A DNA stretch of 14,959 bases, taken from positions 1-14,959 of the forward strand of contig JBIOYQ010000085.1 of the NCBI GenBank assembly GCA_044870295.1, written 5' to 3'. This DNA is from AC-52 sp044870295. GTDB lineage: Bacteria > Actinomycetota > UBA4738. A program made the position numbers and the translations under genes. Positions 7,653 to 14,827 of the stretch are shown here, one piece after another. Positions within the stretch are counted from its first letter, which is position 1; every line of letters begins with the position of its first letter. The notes beneath the pieces are model-generated. The model was not told the DNA's origin. It saw nothing but the letters and a program-made list of their open reading frames with translations, and did no database searches.

Positions 7653-9263
7653 CTAGGTCATGATCACTCCGAAAATGTCTCCCGACTCACACTGATCCTT
7701 CACTCCGTTCTTGTCCTGGGTCCAGTACTGGTTGTTGGTGGTCGTGATACCTACCCCAACCGTCCCGTACAGGAGGTTCATCGCCCCAGCGTCGGCGATG
7801 GTCCCGACGTCTTCGTACGCGGCCCCGTCGGCCAGGTCGGCCGCCCCATCGCCGTTGAAGTCACCGCCCAGCACGAACCACCCTGACTCGTCGCCGGTCT
7901 CGGCTTGGTCCTTCACCGAGGGGCTGTCCTGGGTCCAGTTCTCGCATCCGACCGCGGTGAGGCCGGCCGCCGAGCCGAAGATCACATTCGTCGCCCCGGC
8001 GTCCACGATCGAGCCGACGTCCTCCTCGGAGATTCCGATGGCCAGGTCCACGAACCCATCGCCGTCGAAGTCCGCCGCGCCCGACGTTCGCGAGAAGTGG
8101 TCGCCCTGCTCGGCCCCGTCTCCACACGTGGAGTCCTCCGTCCAGGCCTGGTTCGGGCTCCCAGACACTCCGGCGGCCGACCCCAGGAAGACGTCGAGCT
8201 CGCCCGCCGCCGACGCCGTCCCCACCGTGTGCTGGTGGGCGCTGCCCGCCAGGTCGACGAACCCGTCGCCGTTGAAGTCACCCGTGGTGATCGGCTTGCC
8301 GAACCACGCGTTGGCCTGGGTGTTCGCTCCTTCGGTGAGGAACTGATTGCCCGTCGCGGTGAGCCCGGCGGCGGACCCATAGATGACGTTCGCCGCGCCG
8401 GCGTCGGTGAGGGCTCCGAGGTCGTAGTTCCATGCTCCGGCGGCCACGTCCCCGAACCCGTCGCCGTTGAAGTCCCCGGTCGCCAACCCTCTCGAGAACA
8501 CGGCGCCGATCTGAGCACCGCTCCCGTTCAGGTCGTCCTGGGTCCAGAACTGGTTGCCCGCGGTCCCCAGCCCCGTGCCGACGGCCCCGTAGAGAACCAG
8601 CACGGCACCGGCTGAGCTCTTCGTTCCGACCCCCTCCTGCCGGATCCCGATGGCCAGGTCGTCGGCCCCGTCACCGTTCAGGTCGCCACCGGCCAGAGAC
8701 GCGCCGAACAGGTCGTTCTTCTCCGCGCCGTCTCCGGACATGCCGGGCGTGTTTTCGGTGAACACCCGGTTCCCCGACGACGCAAGGCCGGCGGCGGTCC
8801 CATAGAGGACGTTGACGACCCCAGCTCCCTTGATGGTGCCCACCGTGTCGAACGGGGCCCCGATGGCAAGGTCGGAGAATCCGTCGCCGTTGAAGTCGTC
8901 CGTGGCCAACCCGGTCCCGAACTGGTCTCCCTGCTCGGCCTGGTCCTTGACTCCGTTGCTGTCCTGGCTCCAGAACTGGTTGCCGGTGGTGGCGAGACCG
9001 TTGGCCGTCCCGTACAGAACGTTCACACCACCCGCGTCGACGACGGCCCCGACATCCTCCATGGCGGCGGCCACGGCGAGGTCGGCGTACCCGTCTCCGT
9101 TGAAGTCCGTGACCGGCGGCGGCGCGGGAACGAGGGCTTGAGCTCCACGCCGGCGAGCCGCAGCCTGGCCGCTCTGAGCCGCGGATTGGCTGGAGGCCAG
9201 AGTGGTTCCGGCCAGTTGGGTGGCAGCCACCAGCGCTGCCAGGACCACGACGAAACGACGCAT
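7653..9263 (-). CDS. Secreted FG-GAP repeat protein, predicted seven-bladed calcium-binding beta-propeller
   Basis: The 536-residue protein starts at ATG 9263 behind a perfect AGGAGG; the longer open frame to 9440 lacks any signal and crosses the promoter. Residues 1-23 are a Sec signal peptide (MRRFVVVLAALVAATQLAGT), followed by a short Arg/Pro linker. Seven calcium-loop motifs, D-F/L-N/D-G-D-G-x-x-D-L/V-A, begin at residues 53, 123, 194, 264, 329, 399 and 468, spaced 65-71 residues apart; each is followed by a strand of the VNVLYG type. Seven units is the count of an integrin-alpha-type propeller. The chain ends at GDIFGVIMT, exactly where an eighth unit would begin, so the propeller looks complete. 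Cys380, 440 and 525 are confined to the last three blades. There is no enzyme motif or cell-wall sorting signal. Ligand binding or adhesion in the matrix is inferred. Confidence 0.88.
   Translation of the reverse strand: MRRFVVVLAALVAATQLAGTTLASSQSAAQSGQAAARRRGAQALVPAPPPVTDFNGDGYADLAVAAAMEDVGAVVDAGGVNVLYGTANGLATTGNQFWSQDSNGVKDQAEQGDQFGTGLATDDFNGDGFSDLAIGAPFDTVGTIKGAGVVNVLYGTAAGLASSGNRVFTENTPGMSGDGAEKNDLFGASLAGGDLNGDGADDLAIGIRQEGVGTKSSAGAVLVLYGAVGTGLGTAGNQFWTQDDLNGSGAQIGAVFSRGLATGDFNGDGFGDVAAGAWNYDLGALTDAGAANVIYGSAAGLTATGNQFLTEGANTQANAWFGKPITTGDFNGDGFVDLAGSAHQHTVGTASAAGELDVFLGSAAGVSGSPNQAWTEDSTCGDGAEQGDHFSRTSGAADFDGDGFVDLAIGISEEDVGSIVDAGATNVIFGSAAGLTAVGCENWTQDSPSVKDQAETGDESGWFVLGGDFNGDGAADLADGAAYEDVGTIADAGAMNLLYGTVGVGITTTNNQYWTQDKNGVKDQCESGDIFGVIMT
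7845..9107 (-). repeat. Seven DNA-level repeats encoding the FG-GAP calcium loops
   Basis: Near-identical minus-strand motifs (GACTTCAACGGCGACGG and close variants) occur at 9090-9107, 8880-8897, 8667-8684, 8457-8474, 8262-8279, 8052-8069 and 7845-7862. They encode the D-x-N-G-D-G loop of each blade. The fifth unit is shorter (65 residues before it against 69-71 elsewhere). They are coding repeats, possible substrates for slippage or recombination. Confidence 0.85.
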
Positions 9264-9269
9264 GAAGAT

Positions 9270-9275
9270 CCTCCT
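9270..9275 (-). promoter_or_regulatory. Consensus ribosome binding site for the FG-GAP gene
   Basis: AGGAGG on the minus strand lies six bases before ATG 9263. It settles the start at the signal-peptide methionine. Confidence 0.8.
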
Positions 9276-9306
9276 GTGGGTGAGGGGTGCCCGAAACAGG
9301 GGCGAT

Positions 9307-9335
9307 ACGTTAGACCCAGACCCCTTCGTTGGCAA
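9307..9335 (-). promoter_or_regulatory. Sigma-70-like promoter for the FG-GAP gene
   Basis: The minus strand reads TTGCCA (9330-9335), a 17-base spacer, then TAACGT (9307-9312). This is a good -35, optimal spacing and a TANNNT -10. Transcription would start near 9300, leaving a leader of about 35 bases with the AGGAGG site. Confidence 0.55.
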
Positions 9336-9571
9336 TGGTGGTTTTTCGGCAATTCCGGGTGGTCTGAAGGCCTGTCCACCAGGACCGAACGGCCCCCGAC
9401 GTGGACCGGGGTCTCCGTCGACCCCGTGCGTGCCGCGCATAGTCCGTTGGTCCTAGCCGGTCGGAGCGGTACCCCGAAGCAGGCAGCACTTTCGAGCGAA
9501 AGCGGCCGGCGAGGAGCCATTTCGGGGCACAGTGCGTAACGGAATTCCGGCGCGGGCCCGATGCACGTCCT

Positions 9572-12500
9572 ATGCGTCACGCATCCGGTCCCCACGGCTT
9601 CCGGCGCGTGCTGGTCACGACCACGACGCTGCTCCTGCTGACGCTCGTGGCAGGTGTCGCTCTCACGGGCGCCGCCGGCGCCTCGCGCCTCCACCGGCAG
9701 GTGGTTCCCCTGGCGACCGAGGGCCCTCAGCTGCCCACCACCGGCGCTCTGTTCGGGGCCAACGGTGCACAGCACGATCAGGACACCCAAGAGGGGGCGC
9801 TCAACGGATTCGAGAGCATGATCGGCCGCAAGGTGGCGGTGAAGCGCCAGTACGCTCTGTGGGACGACGTGTTCCCGGACGACTTCGACCGGTGGGTCCG
9901 GGACCGTGGCACCACCCTGATGTTGAGCTGGCAGTCCGGATCGCACGAGGAAGTCGACGCGTATTGGGACGACATCGCCCGGGGCCAGTACGACTCCCTG
10001 ATCGATGCCCGCGCCGCCGACATCAAGGCCTACGGCGCGCCGCTGTTCTTCACGTTCGACCACGAGCCGGAGATGAAGACGTCCGGCACCTCATCGGAGT
10101 TCATCTCAGCCTGGCGCCACATCCACGACCGGTTCGTCGCCGACGGGGTCACCAACGTGAGCTGGGTGCTGATCCTGCTGTCGTACACCTACATGAACGA
10201 CGGCGCGGACGCGTGGTACCCCGGCGACGGTTACGTGGATCTGCTCGGAGCCGATGGCTACAACTGGTTCCAGTGCCCACCGGACGTCTGGAAGCCCTTC
10301 GAGGAACTGTTCGACGACTTCTATGCCTATGGGGTGGCCAAGGCGAAGAAGATGGTCATCGCCGAGTTGGGGTCCATCGAGGATCCGGATGATCCGGGGG
10401 CGAAGGCCGCCTGGTTCACGGACGCCACGGCGGTCCTGAAGACCATGCCCGACATCAAGGTGGTCTCCTACTACAACAACGGGATCTCGGGCGGTGCGCT
10501 GTGCGACTGGTGGGTCGACTCCTCGGCCGCCTCGCTCGCCGCGTATACCGCCATGGGAGCCGACTCGTACTTCAACCCGCCGCCTCCTCTGATCTCGGTG
10601 ACCGGGCCGCCCGACCCGGACAACGATGCCACCCCCACCTTCACGTTCTCCTCGAACCTGCCCGGCACGACGTACACCTGCAGCACCGATGGCGGCACGG
10701 CGAAGACCTGCGTGAGCCCCTACACCACATCGTCGCTGGCGAACGGCGTCCATACCCTGGCCATCATCGGTACCGACCCGGTGTCGCAGCTCTCCAACAC
10801 CGCCCTGACGACGTGGACCGTCGACACGGCTCGGCCCACGGTCACCATCGAGTCCGGGCCCGACGACGAAACCTCGCAGACCAACGCGCACTTCCGAATG
10901 AGCTCGACCGAGGACGGCACGTTCAGCTGCCAGCTGGACGGCGCTCCCGCCGAGACCTGCGCCAACAACATCGACTACTCGGACCTGGCCGACGGCGACC
11001 ACGTGTTCGTCGCCACCGCCACGGACCTGGCCGGCAACGTCTCGACACCCGCCACGTACCCCTGGACAGTCGATACGGTTGCTCCGACGGCCACGATCAC
11101 CGACGGCCCGGCCAGCCTGACCAACTCGAAGGCGCCGAGCTTCAGCTTCACGAGCAACGAGTCCGGATCGACGTTCAAGTGCCTGCTCGACGACGGCAAC
11201 TTCCTCACGTGCACGTCGCCCAAGAGCTACACCAACGTCACCGACGGCACGCACACCTACAAGGTCGAGGCGATCGACGGTGCGAACAACATCGGCTCCC
11301 CCATCGCCTACACGTGGACGGTCGACTCGTCCAAGCCCGTCGTCAATATCACCTCCGGGCCCGACGCGAACACGAAGCTGACCTCGGCCAGCTTCGGCTT
11401 CACCGTCACCGACGACCACGGCACCACGTCCACGTGCAAGCTGGACTCGGGCGTGCCGGCCCCGTGCGGCCCGGGCGGTGGCGGTGGCGGGAGCGCCAGC
11501 GACACCTTCGGCCGCAACCTGACCGACACCTGGGGCACCGGAGACTCGGGTCAGAGCTGGAAGCTCCCCACCGACAACCCGACCTCGGACTTCGATGTGA
11601 GCGGGGCGGTGGGGACCATGGTGGCCTCCGTCAAGGACAACCCGCGGCTCTCCTACCTGCCGCTGGTGTGGAGCGACCAGGACGAGCTGTTCCGGTTCTC
11701 CGTCGACAAGAAGCCCACCACCTCACGCGTGATCGCCTACGCGGTCGGCCGCTACGACAGCTCGTCCGGAGCCTTCTACGCGGTCCGCGTGAGCGTGGTC
11801 TGGGACGGCTCGGTCCGGCTCGACGCCAGCAAGAAGCCCGTGACGGGCGCGGAGACGGTGCTGGGGACCGAGGTCGTGTACTCGGGCATGGGGGCCGCGA
11901 ACACCTGGTATTGGGTTCGCGCCCACTTCGGGACCGAGAACGGCAACGGCCGGATCCAGGGCAAGGTCTGGAAGGACGGCACGCCCGAGCCCACCGACTG
12001 GGGATACTCCTACCTGGACACCTCCTCGCCGCTGACCGGAAGCGGCCGTCCCGCCCTGCGAGCCCAGGCGTGGTCCACCGAGGTCCCCTTCGTGGTGAGC
12101 TTCGACGACTTCAGCGCCGCGTCCGGCCTCAACTACTCCAACCTGTTCGACGGCTCGCACACCGAGACGATCACGGCCACCGACGACGCAGGCAACGTCG
12201 GCACGGCAACGTGGAACTGGACGGTGGACACGGTGGCACCCGTCGCGACCATCACCAGCACGCCGGCCAACCCGACGAACCAGACCTCGGCCACCTTCAA
12301 GTTCTCCTCCAACGAGACCGGCGGGACCTTCACGTGCAGGCTGGACAACGGGCAGACGGCCTCGTGCACCTCCCCCACGACGTACAGCGGGCTGGGCGAG
12401 GGGTCCCACACGTTCACCCTGACCGCGACGGACAAGGCCGGCAATGCTTCGGCACCCGCCACCTCGACGTGGACCGTCGACATCACCGCCCCTTCGGCCA

Positions 12501-12985
12501 TCATCGACTCCGGACCGGCCAATCCATCCAAGTCGAAGTCGGCGACCTTCACGTTCCACTCGGAGGCGGGCGCCACCTTCAAGTGCTCGCTCGACGGCGC
12601 CTCGTTCACGACCTGCATGTCGGGCAAGACCTACTGGACCCTGGCCGATGGGTCGCACACTGTGAAGGTCGAGGCCATCGACCAGGCAGGCAACACGGGT
12701 GTGCCCGTCCCCTACACCTGGACGATCGACACCGTGAAGCCCACCGTGACCATCACGTCGGGTCCGGCCGATCCCACCACGCAGTCGACGGCGACCTTCA
12801 AGTTCACCGCGAGCGAGGGCAACGTCACCTTCACGTGCCAGCTGGACGCCCAGGCCGCCACGACCTGCGTGAGCGGCGTGACCTACACCGGCATCACCAC
12901 GGGCCGCCACACGTTCAAGGTGTGGGCCACCGACCTGGCCGGAAACGTGGGCGTGAAGACCACCTGGAGCTGGACGAAGCAGTAA
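9572..12985 (+). CDS. Secreted GH26-like glycoside hydrolase with seven Ig-like repeats and a nested concanavalin-like domain
   Basis: The 1137-residue protein has a Sec signal peptide (basic 1-12, hydrophobic 13-33, A-x-A cleavage near 37). Residues 55-337 are a GH26-like domain with Glu165 (FTFDHEPE, acid/base) and Glu265 (MVIAELGSIEDP, nucleophile). It is clearly paralogous to the enzyme at 6030-7571, sharing WRHIHD-x-FVADGVTNVS, ADGYNWF and GAD-x-YFNPP. Seven Ig-like repeats follow (about 340-419, 421-501, 504-584, 588-632 plus 855-886, 889-970, 973-1053, 1056-1137), each with two Cys exactly ten residues apart and an AGN...TWTVD ending. Repeat four is interrupted by about 220 residues starting GPGGGGGGSASDTFGRN, a concanavalin/LamG-like jelly roll. 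No ribosome site precedes ATG 9572, so the start is the weakest part of the call. There is no LPXTG or PEP-CTERM tail. Likely an extracellular glycan-cleaving or glycan-binding protein. Confidence 0.82.
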   Translation: MRHASGPHGFRRVLVTTTTLLLLTLVAGVALTGAAGASRLHRQVVPLATEGPQLPTTGALFGANGAQHDQDTQEGALNGFESMIGRKVAVKRQYALWDDVFPDDFDRWVRDRGTTLMLSWQSGSHEEVDAYWDDIARGQYDSLIDARAADIKAYGAPLFFTFDHEPEMKTSGTSSEFISAWRHIHDRFVADGVTNVSWVLILLSYTYMNDGADAWYPGDGYVDLLGADGYNWFQCPPDVWKPFEELFDDFYAYGVAKAKKMVIAELGSIEDPDDPGAKAAWFTDATAVLKTMPDIKVVSYYNNGISGGALCDWWVDSSAASLAAYTAMGADSYFNPPPPLISVTGPPDPDNDATPTFTFSSNLPGTTYTCSTDGGTAKTCVSPYTTSSLANGVHTLAIIGTDPVSQLSNTALTTWTVDTARPTVTIESGPDDETSQTNAHFRMSSTEDGTFSCQLDGAPAETCANNIDYSDLADGDHVFVATATDLAGNVSTPATYPWTVDTVAPTATITDGPASLTNSKAPSFSFTSNESGSTFKCLLDDGNFLTCTSPKSYTNVTDGTHTYKVEAIDGANNIGSPIAYTWTVDSSKPVVNITSGPDANTKLTSASFGFTVTDDHGTTSTCKLDSGVPAPCGPGGGGGGSASDTFGRNLTDTWGTGDSGQSWKLPTDNPTSDFDVSGAVGTMVASVKDNPRLSYLPLVWSDQDELFRFSVDKKPTTSRVIAYAVGRYDSSSGAFYAVRVSVVWDGSVRLDASKKPVTGAETVLGTEVVYSGMGAANTWYWVRAHFGTENGNGRIQGKVWKDGTPEPTDWGYSYLDTSSPLTGSGRPALRAQAWSTEVPFVVSFDDFSAASGLNYSNLFDGSHTETITATDDAGNVGTATWNWTVDTVAPVATITSTPANPTNQTSATFKFSSNETGGTFTCRLDNGQTASCTSPTTYSGLGEGSHTFTLTATDKAGNASAPATSTWTVDITAPSAIIDSGPANPSKSKSATFTFHSEAGATFKCSLDGASFTTCMSGKTYWTLADGSHTVKVEAIDQAGNTGVPVPYTWTIDTVKPTVTITSGPADPTTQSTATFKFTASEGNVTFTCQLDAQAATTCVSGVTYTGITTGRHTFKVWATDLAGNVGVKTTWSWTKQ
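10589..12982 (+). repeat. Seven Ig-like repeats of about 83-85 residues with a fixed Cys-x9-Cys pair
   Basis: Cys pairs lie at residues 370/380, 453/463, 537/547, 622/632, 922/932, 1005/1015 and 1089/1099 of the protein starting at 9572. Every pair spans ten residues, and pair-to-pair distance is 83-85 except across the insertion. Consensus elements are a TF-x-C-x-LD strand, a DG-x-HT turn and AGN...TWTVD. A disulfide-pinned hairpin per repeat is inferred, as expected for an extracellular stalk. Confidence 0.8.
11468..12130 (+). other. Concanavalin/LamG-like domain inserted inside Ig repeat four
   Basis: The insert begins right after Cys632 with a Gly-rich linker, then DTFGRNLTDTWGTGDSGQSW. 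This opening and the closing VVSFDDFSAAS match a jelly-roll domain I know from actinobacterial secreted proteins (DxFxR...WG-x-ADTGG-x-W). The interrupted Ig repeat resumes at YSNLFDGSHT. Carbohydrate binding is likely from the fold but not shown. Confidence 0.7.
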
Positions 12986-12989
12986 GGGT

Positions 12990-13862
12990 CTACTTCGGGC
13001 GCGTCGCGCCGGCGCCCAGGACCTGACCGGCCTCCACTCCCCGTGCCCCGTGGCCGTTCACCCCGAGCCCGTCGGCCGTCCACTGGACGACCTCGGCGAT
13101 GACACGCTCCTGCACGGCCCTGGACTCGAAGCCCGACAGTGGCCCTTCGTCGATCAGCATGGAGTCGACGCGCGACCGGCGTTCGGATGGAAGCTTGGCG
13201 ATCATCTGCTGCAGCAGACGCCGGCTCTTGCCGACATAGGGGTCCCGGTCGTGCTCGCTGTACACGAACAGCAGGCGGGCGTGATCGAGCGCGGGTTCGA
13301 ACGAGGCCGCCACCGGCGGTGACGCGACGTCCCGCCCCGTCTTCATGGTGGTGTGGGCGACCCGTCGCAGCAGCCGGTGCCGGCGAACGATGGCGCCCAG
13401 CCGCGACTTCCTGGCATCCAGGGCCTTCCGCCCCACCGTGCTCATCTGCACGAGCCGGGGCAGGATCAGGATGGCGGTTTCCACCTCGGGCATCTGGGCG
13501 GTGACCCCCAGGCCGACCACCCCTCCCGAGCAGTTGCCGATCACCGCGACGCGCTCCACCGAGCACGCCTGCATGCAGAACCGGGCGGCGGTGATGGCCT
13601 GCTCGGTCCGCTGGTCCCCCAGGACCGGCTGGAGCACCCGGCCGCTGCTGTCACCGATCCCGCGATAGTCCAGCCTGACCGACGCCAGACCATGCTCCGC
13701 CAGGCCCCGCGCCGTCCGGGTCCACAGCTGGAAGCGATGGCTCCTGGGAGCCCCCGTGCCTGCCAGCAGCAACACCAGCGCCTCGGGGTCGCGGTCGGGG
13801 ACGGTCAGCGTGCCGGCGAGGAACTGGTCCTCGTAGGGAACGAAGAACGGGAACTCCTTCAT
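12990..13862 (-). CDS. Alpha/beta-hydrolase-fold protein with Cys at the nucleophile position (exosortase-A hydrolase-1-like)
   Basis: The 290-residue protein starts at ATG 13862, which overlaps the upstream gene's TGA (ATGA); the frame stays open further upstream but only shadows that gene. Fold markers: LLLAGTGAPRSHR at 31-43 (oxyanion region), RLDYRGIGDSSG at 63-74 and nucleophile elbow VIGNCSGG at 107-114. In G-x-Nuc-x-G the nucleophile is Cys111. Asp205 in YSEHDRDPY is the probable acid. The expected catalytic His (G-x-x-H-x-F) appears replaced in EGPLSGFES at 239-247, Ser243 being the aligned residue. There is no signal peptide. From memory, hydrolase 1 of exosortase-A/EPS loci (TIGR03100) also has Cys at this elbow and always occurs with a second hydrolase, as here. 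Reaction unknown. Confidence 0.75.
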   Translation of the reverse strand: MKEFPFFVPYEDQFLAGTLTVPDRDPEALVLLLAGTGAPRSHRFQLWTRTARGLAEHGLASVRLDYRGIGDSSGRVLQPVLGDQRTEQAITAARFCMQACSVERVAVIGNCSGGVVGLGVTAQMPEVETAILILPRLVQMSTVGRKALDARKSRLGAIVRRHRLLRRVAHTTMKTGRDVASPPVAASFEPALDHARLLFVYSEHDRDPYVGKSRRLLQQMIAKLPSERRSRVDSMLIDEGPLSGFESRAVQERVIAEVVQWTADGLGVNGHGARGVEAGQVLGAGATRPK

Positions 13863-14827
13863 GGCGTCACCCGGCTCTCGCCGATCCGCGCTGCCGCGCC
13901 CGCTTGCTCCAACGCCCACGCGGTGCTGACGGCCGCCATCTTCTCGTTCAACTCGAGCTGGGAGTCGCGCTTGGACCGTCCGCCCTCGACCGCACGCCAC
14001 CGGAACTGGCCGAATTGTGAGGCGACGGGGTCCTGGACAAGCTCCACCCTGGCCGAGCCCCCTCCGTTCGAGATGGCCTCGGACAGCGCGGTGAGCGATC
14101 CGGGCACTTTCGGCGTGCGCGACAACGCGACGATGAGCGCGGACCCCTGGAACCGTGAGAGCGTGTCGGACAGGTCGATGGAGGAGATCTCGTCGTGAGC
14201 GTGGCGGGACAGCGGCCAACCCTTGATGTCCGTCCATCCCTGGGTATCGAGGTCGTCCCGAAGCTGCTGCACGTGGACGGCGCCTCCACCGTCCCCGTTC
14301 TCCATGATCTCGGAGAGGACCTCCGAGCGGAAGATCTCCCGGAGGTACTGACGTCCGCGCACGACGGGATCCCAGAGCACCGCGTAAGGGAGGCCCAGGC
14401 GCTGGGCGACGATGCCGGCCACGGCGCCGCCGAACCTCGCTCCCAGCACCCCGACGCGCTCCACTCCTTCCTGGGACCGCATCAGCTCGACGGCGTCCTC
14501 GGTCTCCGTCAGGTGGGAGGTCAAGCCCACCGCCTCCATTCCGAGCTCGCTGTCGCCGTACCCCTGGCCCGAGAACCGGAGCACCGGGAATCCGGCACCG
14601 GCCAAGACGCGGGCGGTGATGACCTCCAGCCGGCTCACGTGGATCTGTTCCATCCCGAACGCGTGGCACAGGACCCAGCCCACCGGTAGCGCGTCCCCCA
14701 GCGGCCTGGAGATCACGCCGACGGTGCGGCCCAGTCCCAGCTTCGGCTGGATGAACTCCTCCGAAAACCCAGCCGTGGGGTCCTCGAACCGACGATGGCG
14801 TTCAAGTGTTTCCAGATCGATGCCCAT
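13859..14827 (-). CDS. Alpha/beta-hydrolase-fold protein lacking the nucleophile Ser (exosortase-A hydrolase-2-like)
   Basis: The 322-residue protein starts at ATG 14827 behind GAGGGA. Fold markers: VGWVLCHAFGMEQIH at 49-63, LRFSGQGYGDSE at 83-94 and the elbow VLGARFGGAV at 127-136. In the G-x-S-x-G elbow the Ser is Arg131, so a standard esterase mechanism is not possible. LWDPVVRGRQYLREIFRS at 151-168 resembles, as I recall it, the LWxPVVSGxxxLxxFLR segment of hydrolase 2 in exosortase-A systems (TIGR03101), whose elbow is also Arg-type (GLRLG). No signal peptide or membrane helix is visible. It is translationally coupled to the Cys-type hydrolase downstream. A role in EPS or lipid-linked glycan metabolism is inferred from context only. 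Confidence 0.75.
   Translation of the reverse strand: MGIDLETLERHRRFEDPTAGFSEEFIQPKLGLGRTVGVISRPLGDALPVGWVLCHAFGMEQIHVSRLEVITARVLAGAGFPVLRFSGQGYGDSELGMEAVGLTSHLTETEDAVELMRSQEGVERVGVLGARFGGAVAGIVAQRLGLPYAVLWDPVVRGRQYLREIFRSEVLSEIMENGDGGGAVHVQQLRDDLDTQGWTDIKGWPLSRHAHDEISSIDLSDTLSRFQGSALIVALSRTPKVPGSLTALSEAISNGGGSARVELVQDPVASQFGQFRWRAVEGGRSKRDSQLELNEKMAAVSTAWALEQAGAAARIGESRVTP

Larger units (their letters stand above)
9264..9571. promoter_or_regulatory. 308-bp divergent intergenic region with promoter candidate and two dyads
   Basis: This gap separates the minus-strand FG-GAP gene from the plus-strand GH26-Ig gene. No credible gene lies in it. It holds the FG-GAP ribosome site and promoter on the left. 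Further right are a 14-base dyad CTTTCG-AG-CGAAAG (9489-9502) and a 10-base palindrome CGGAATTCCG (9540-9549), the latter 23-32 bases before ATG 9572 and overlapping a possible TAACGG -10 (9537-9542). I see no convincing -35 for the plus-strand gene. Either dyad could be an operator; this is speculative. Confidence 0.4.

Noticed and set aside
7845..9107. CRISPR-like regularly spaced repeats
   Set aside because: The repeats are about 210 bases apart, in frame, and encode calcium-binding loops of a propeller.
9264..9440. N-terminal extension of the FG-GAP protein
   Set aside because: It would run through the promoter and the AGGAGG site and place 59 non-signal residues before a clean signal peptide.
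9350..9571. Riboswitch or small RNA in the divergent intergenic region
   Set aside because: I searched by eye for a c-di-GMP-type aptamer core and other strong stems and found only two short dyads.
10106..12910. Long open frames on the minus strand and in another plus frame across the Ig-repeat region
   Set aside because: They are Arg/Gly/His-rich shadows that mirror the repeat periodicity of the true gene and have no start signals.
13863..14669. Upstream extension of the Cys-type hydrolase frame
   Set aside because: It fully overlaps the Arg-type hydrolase gene in another frame and encodes low-complexity sequence; the ATGA overlap marks the real start.
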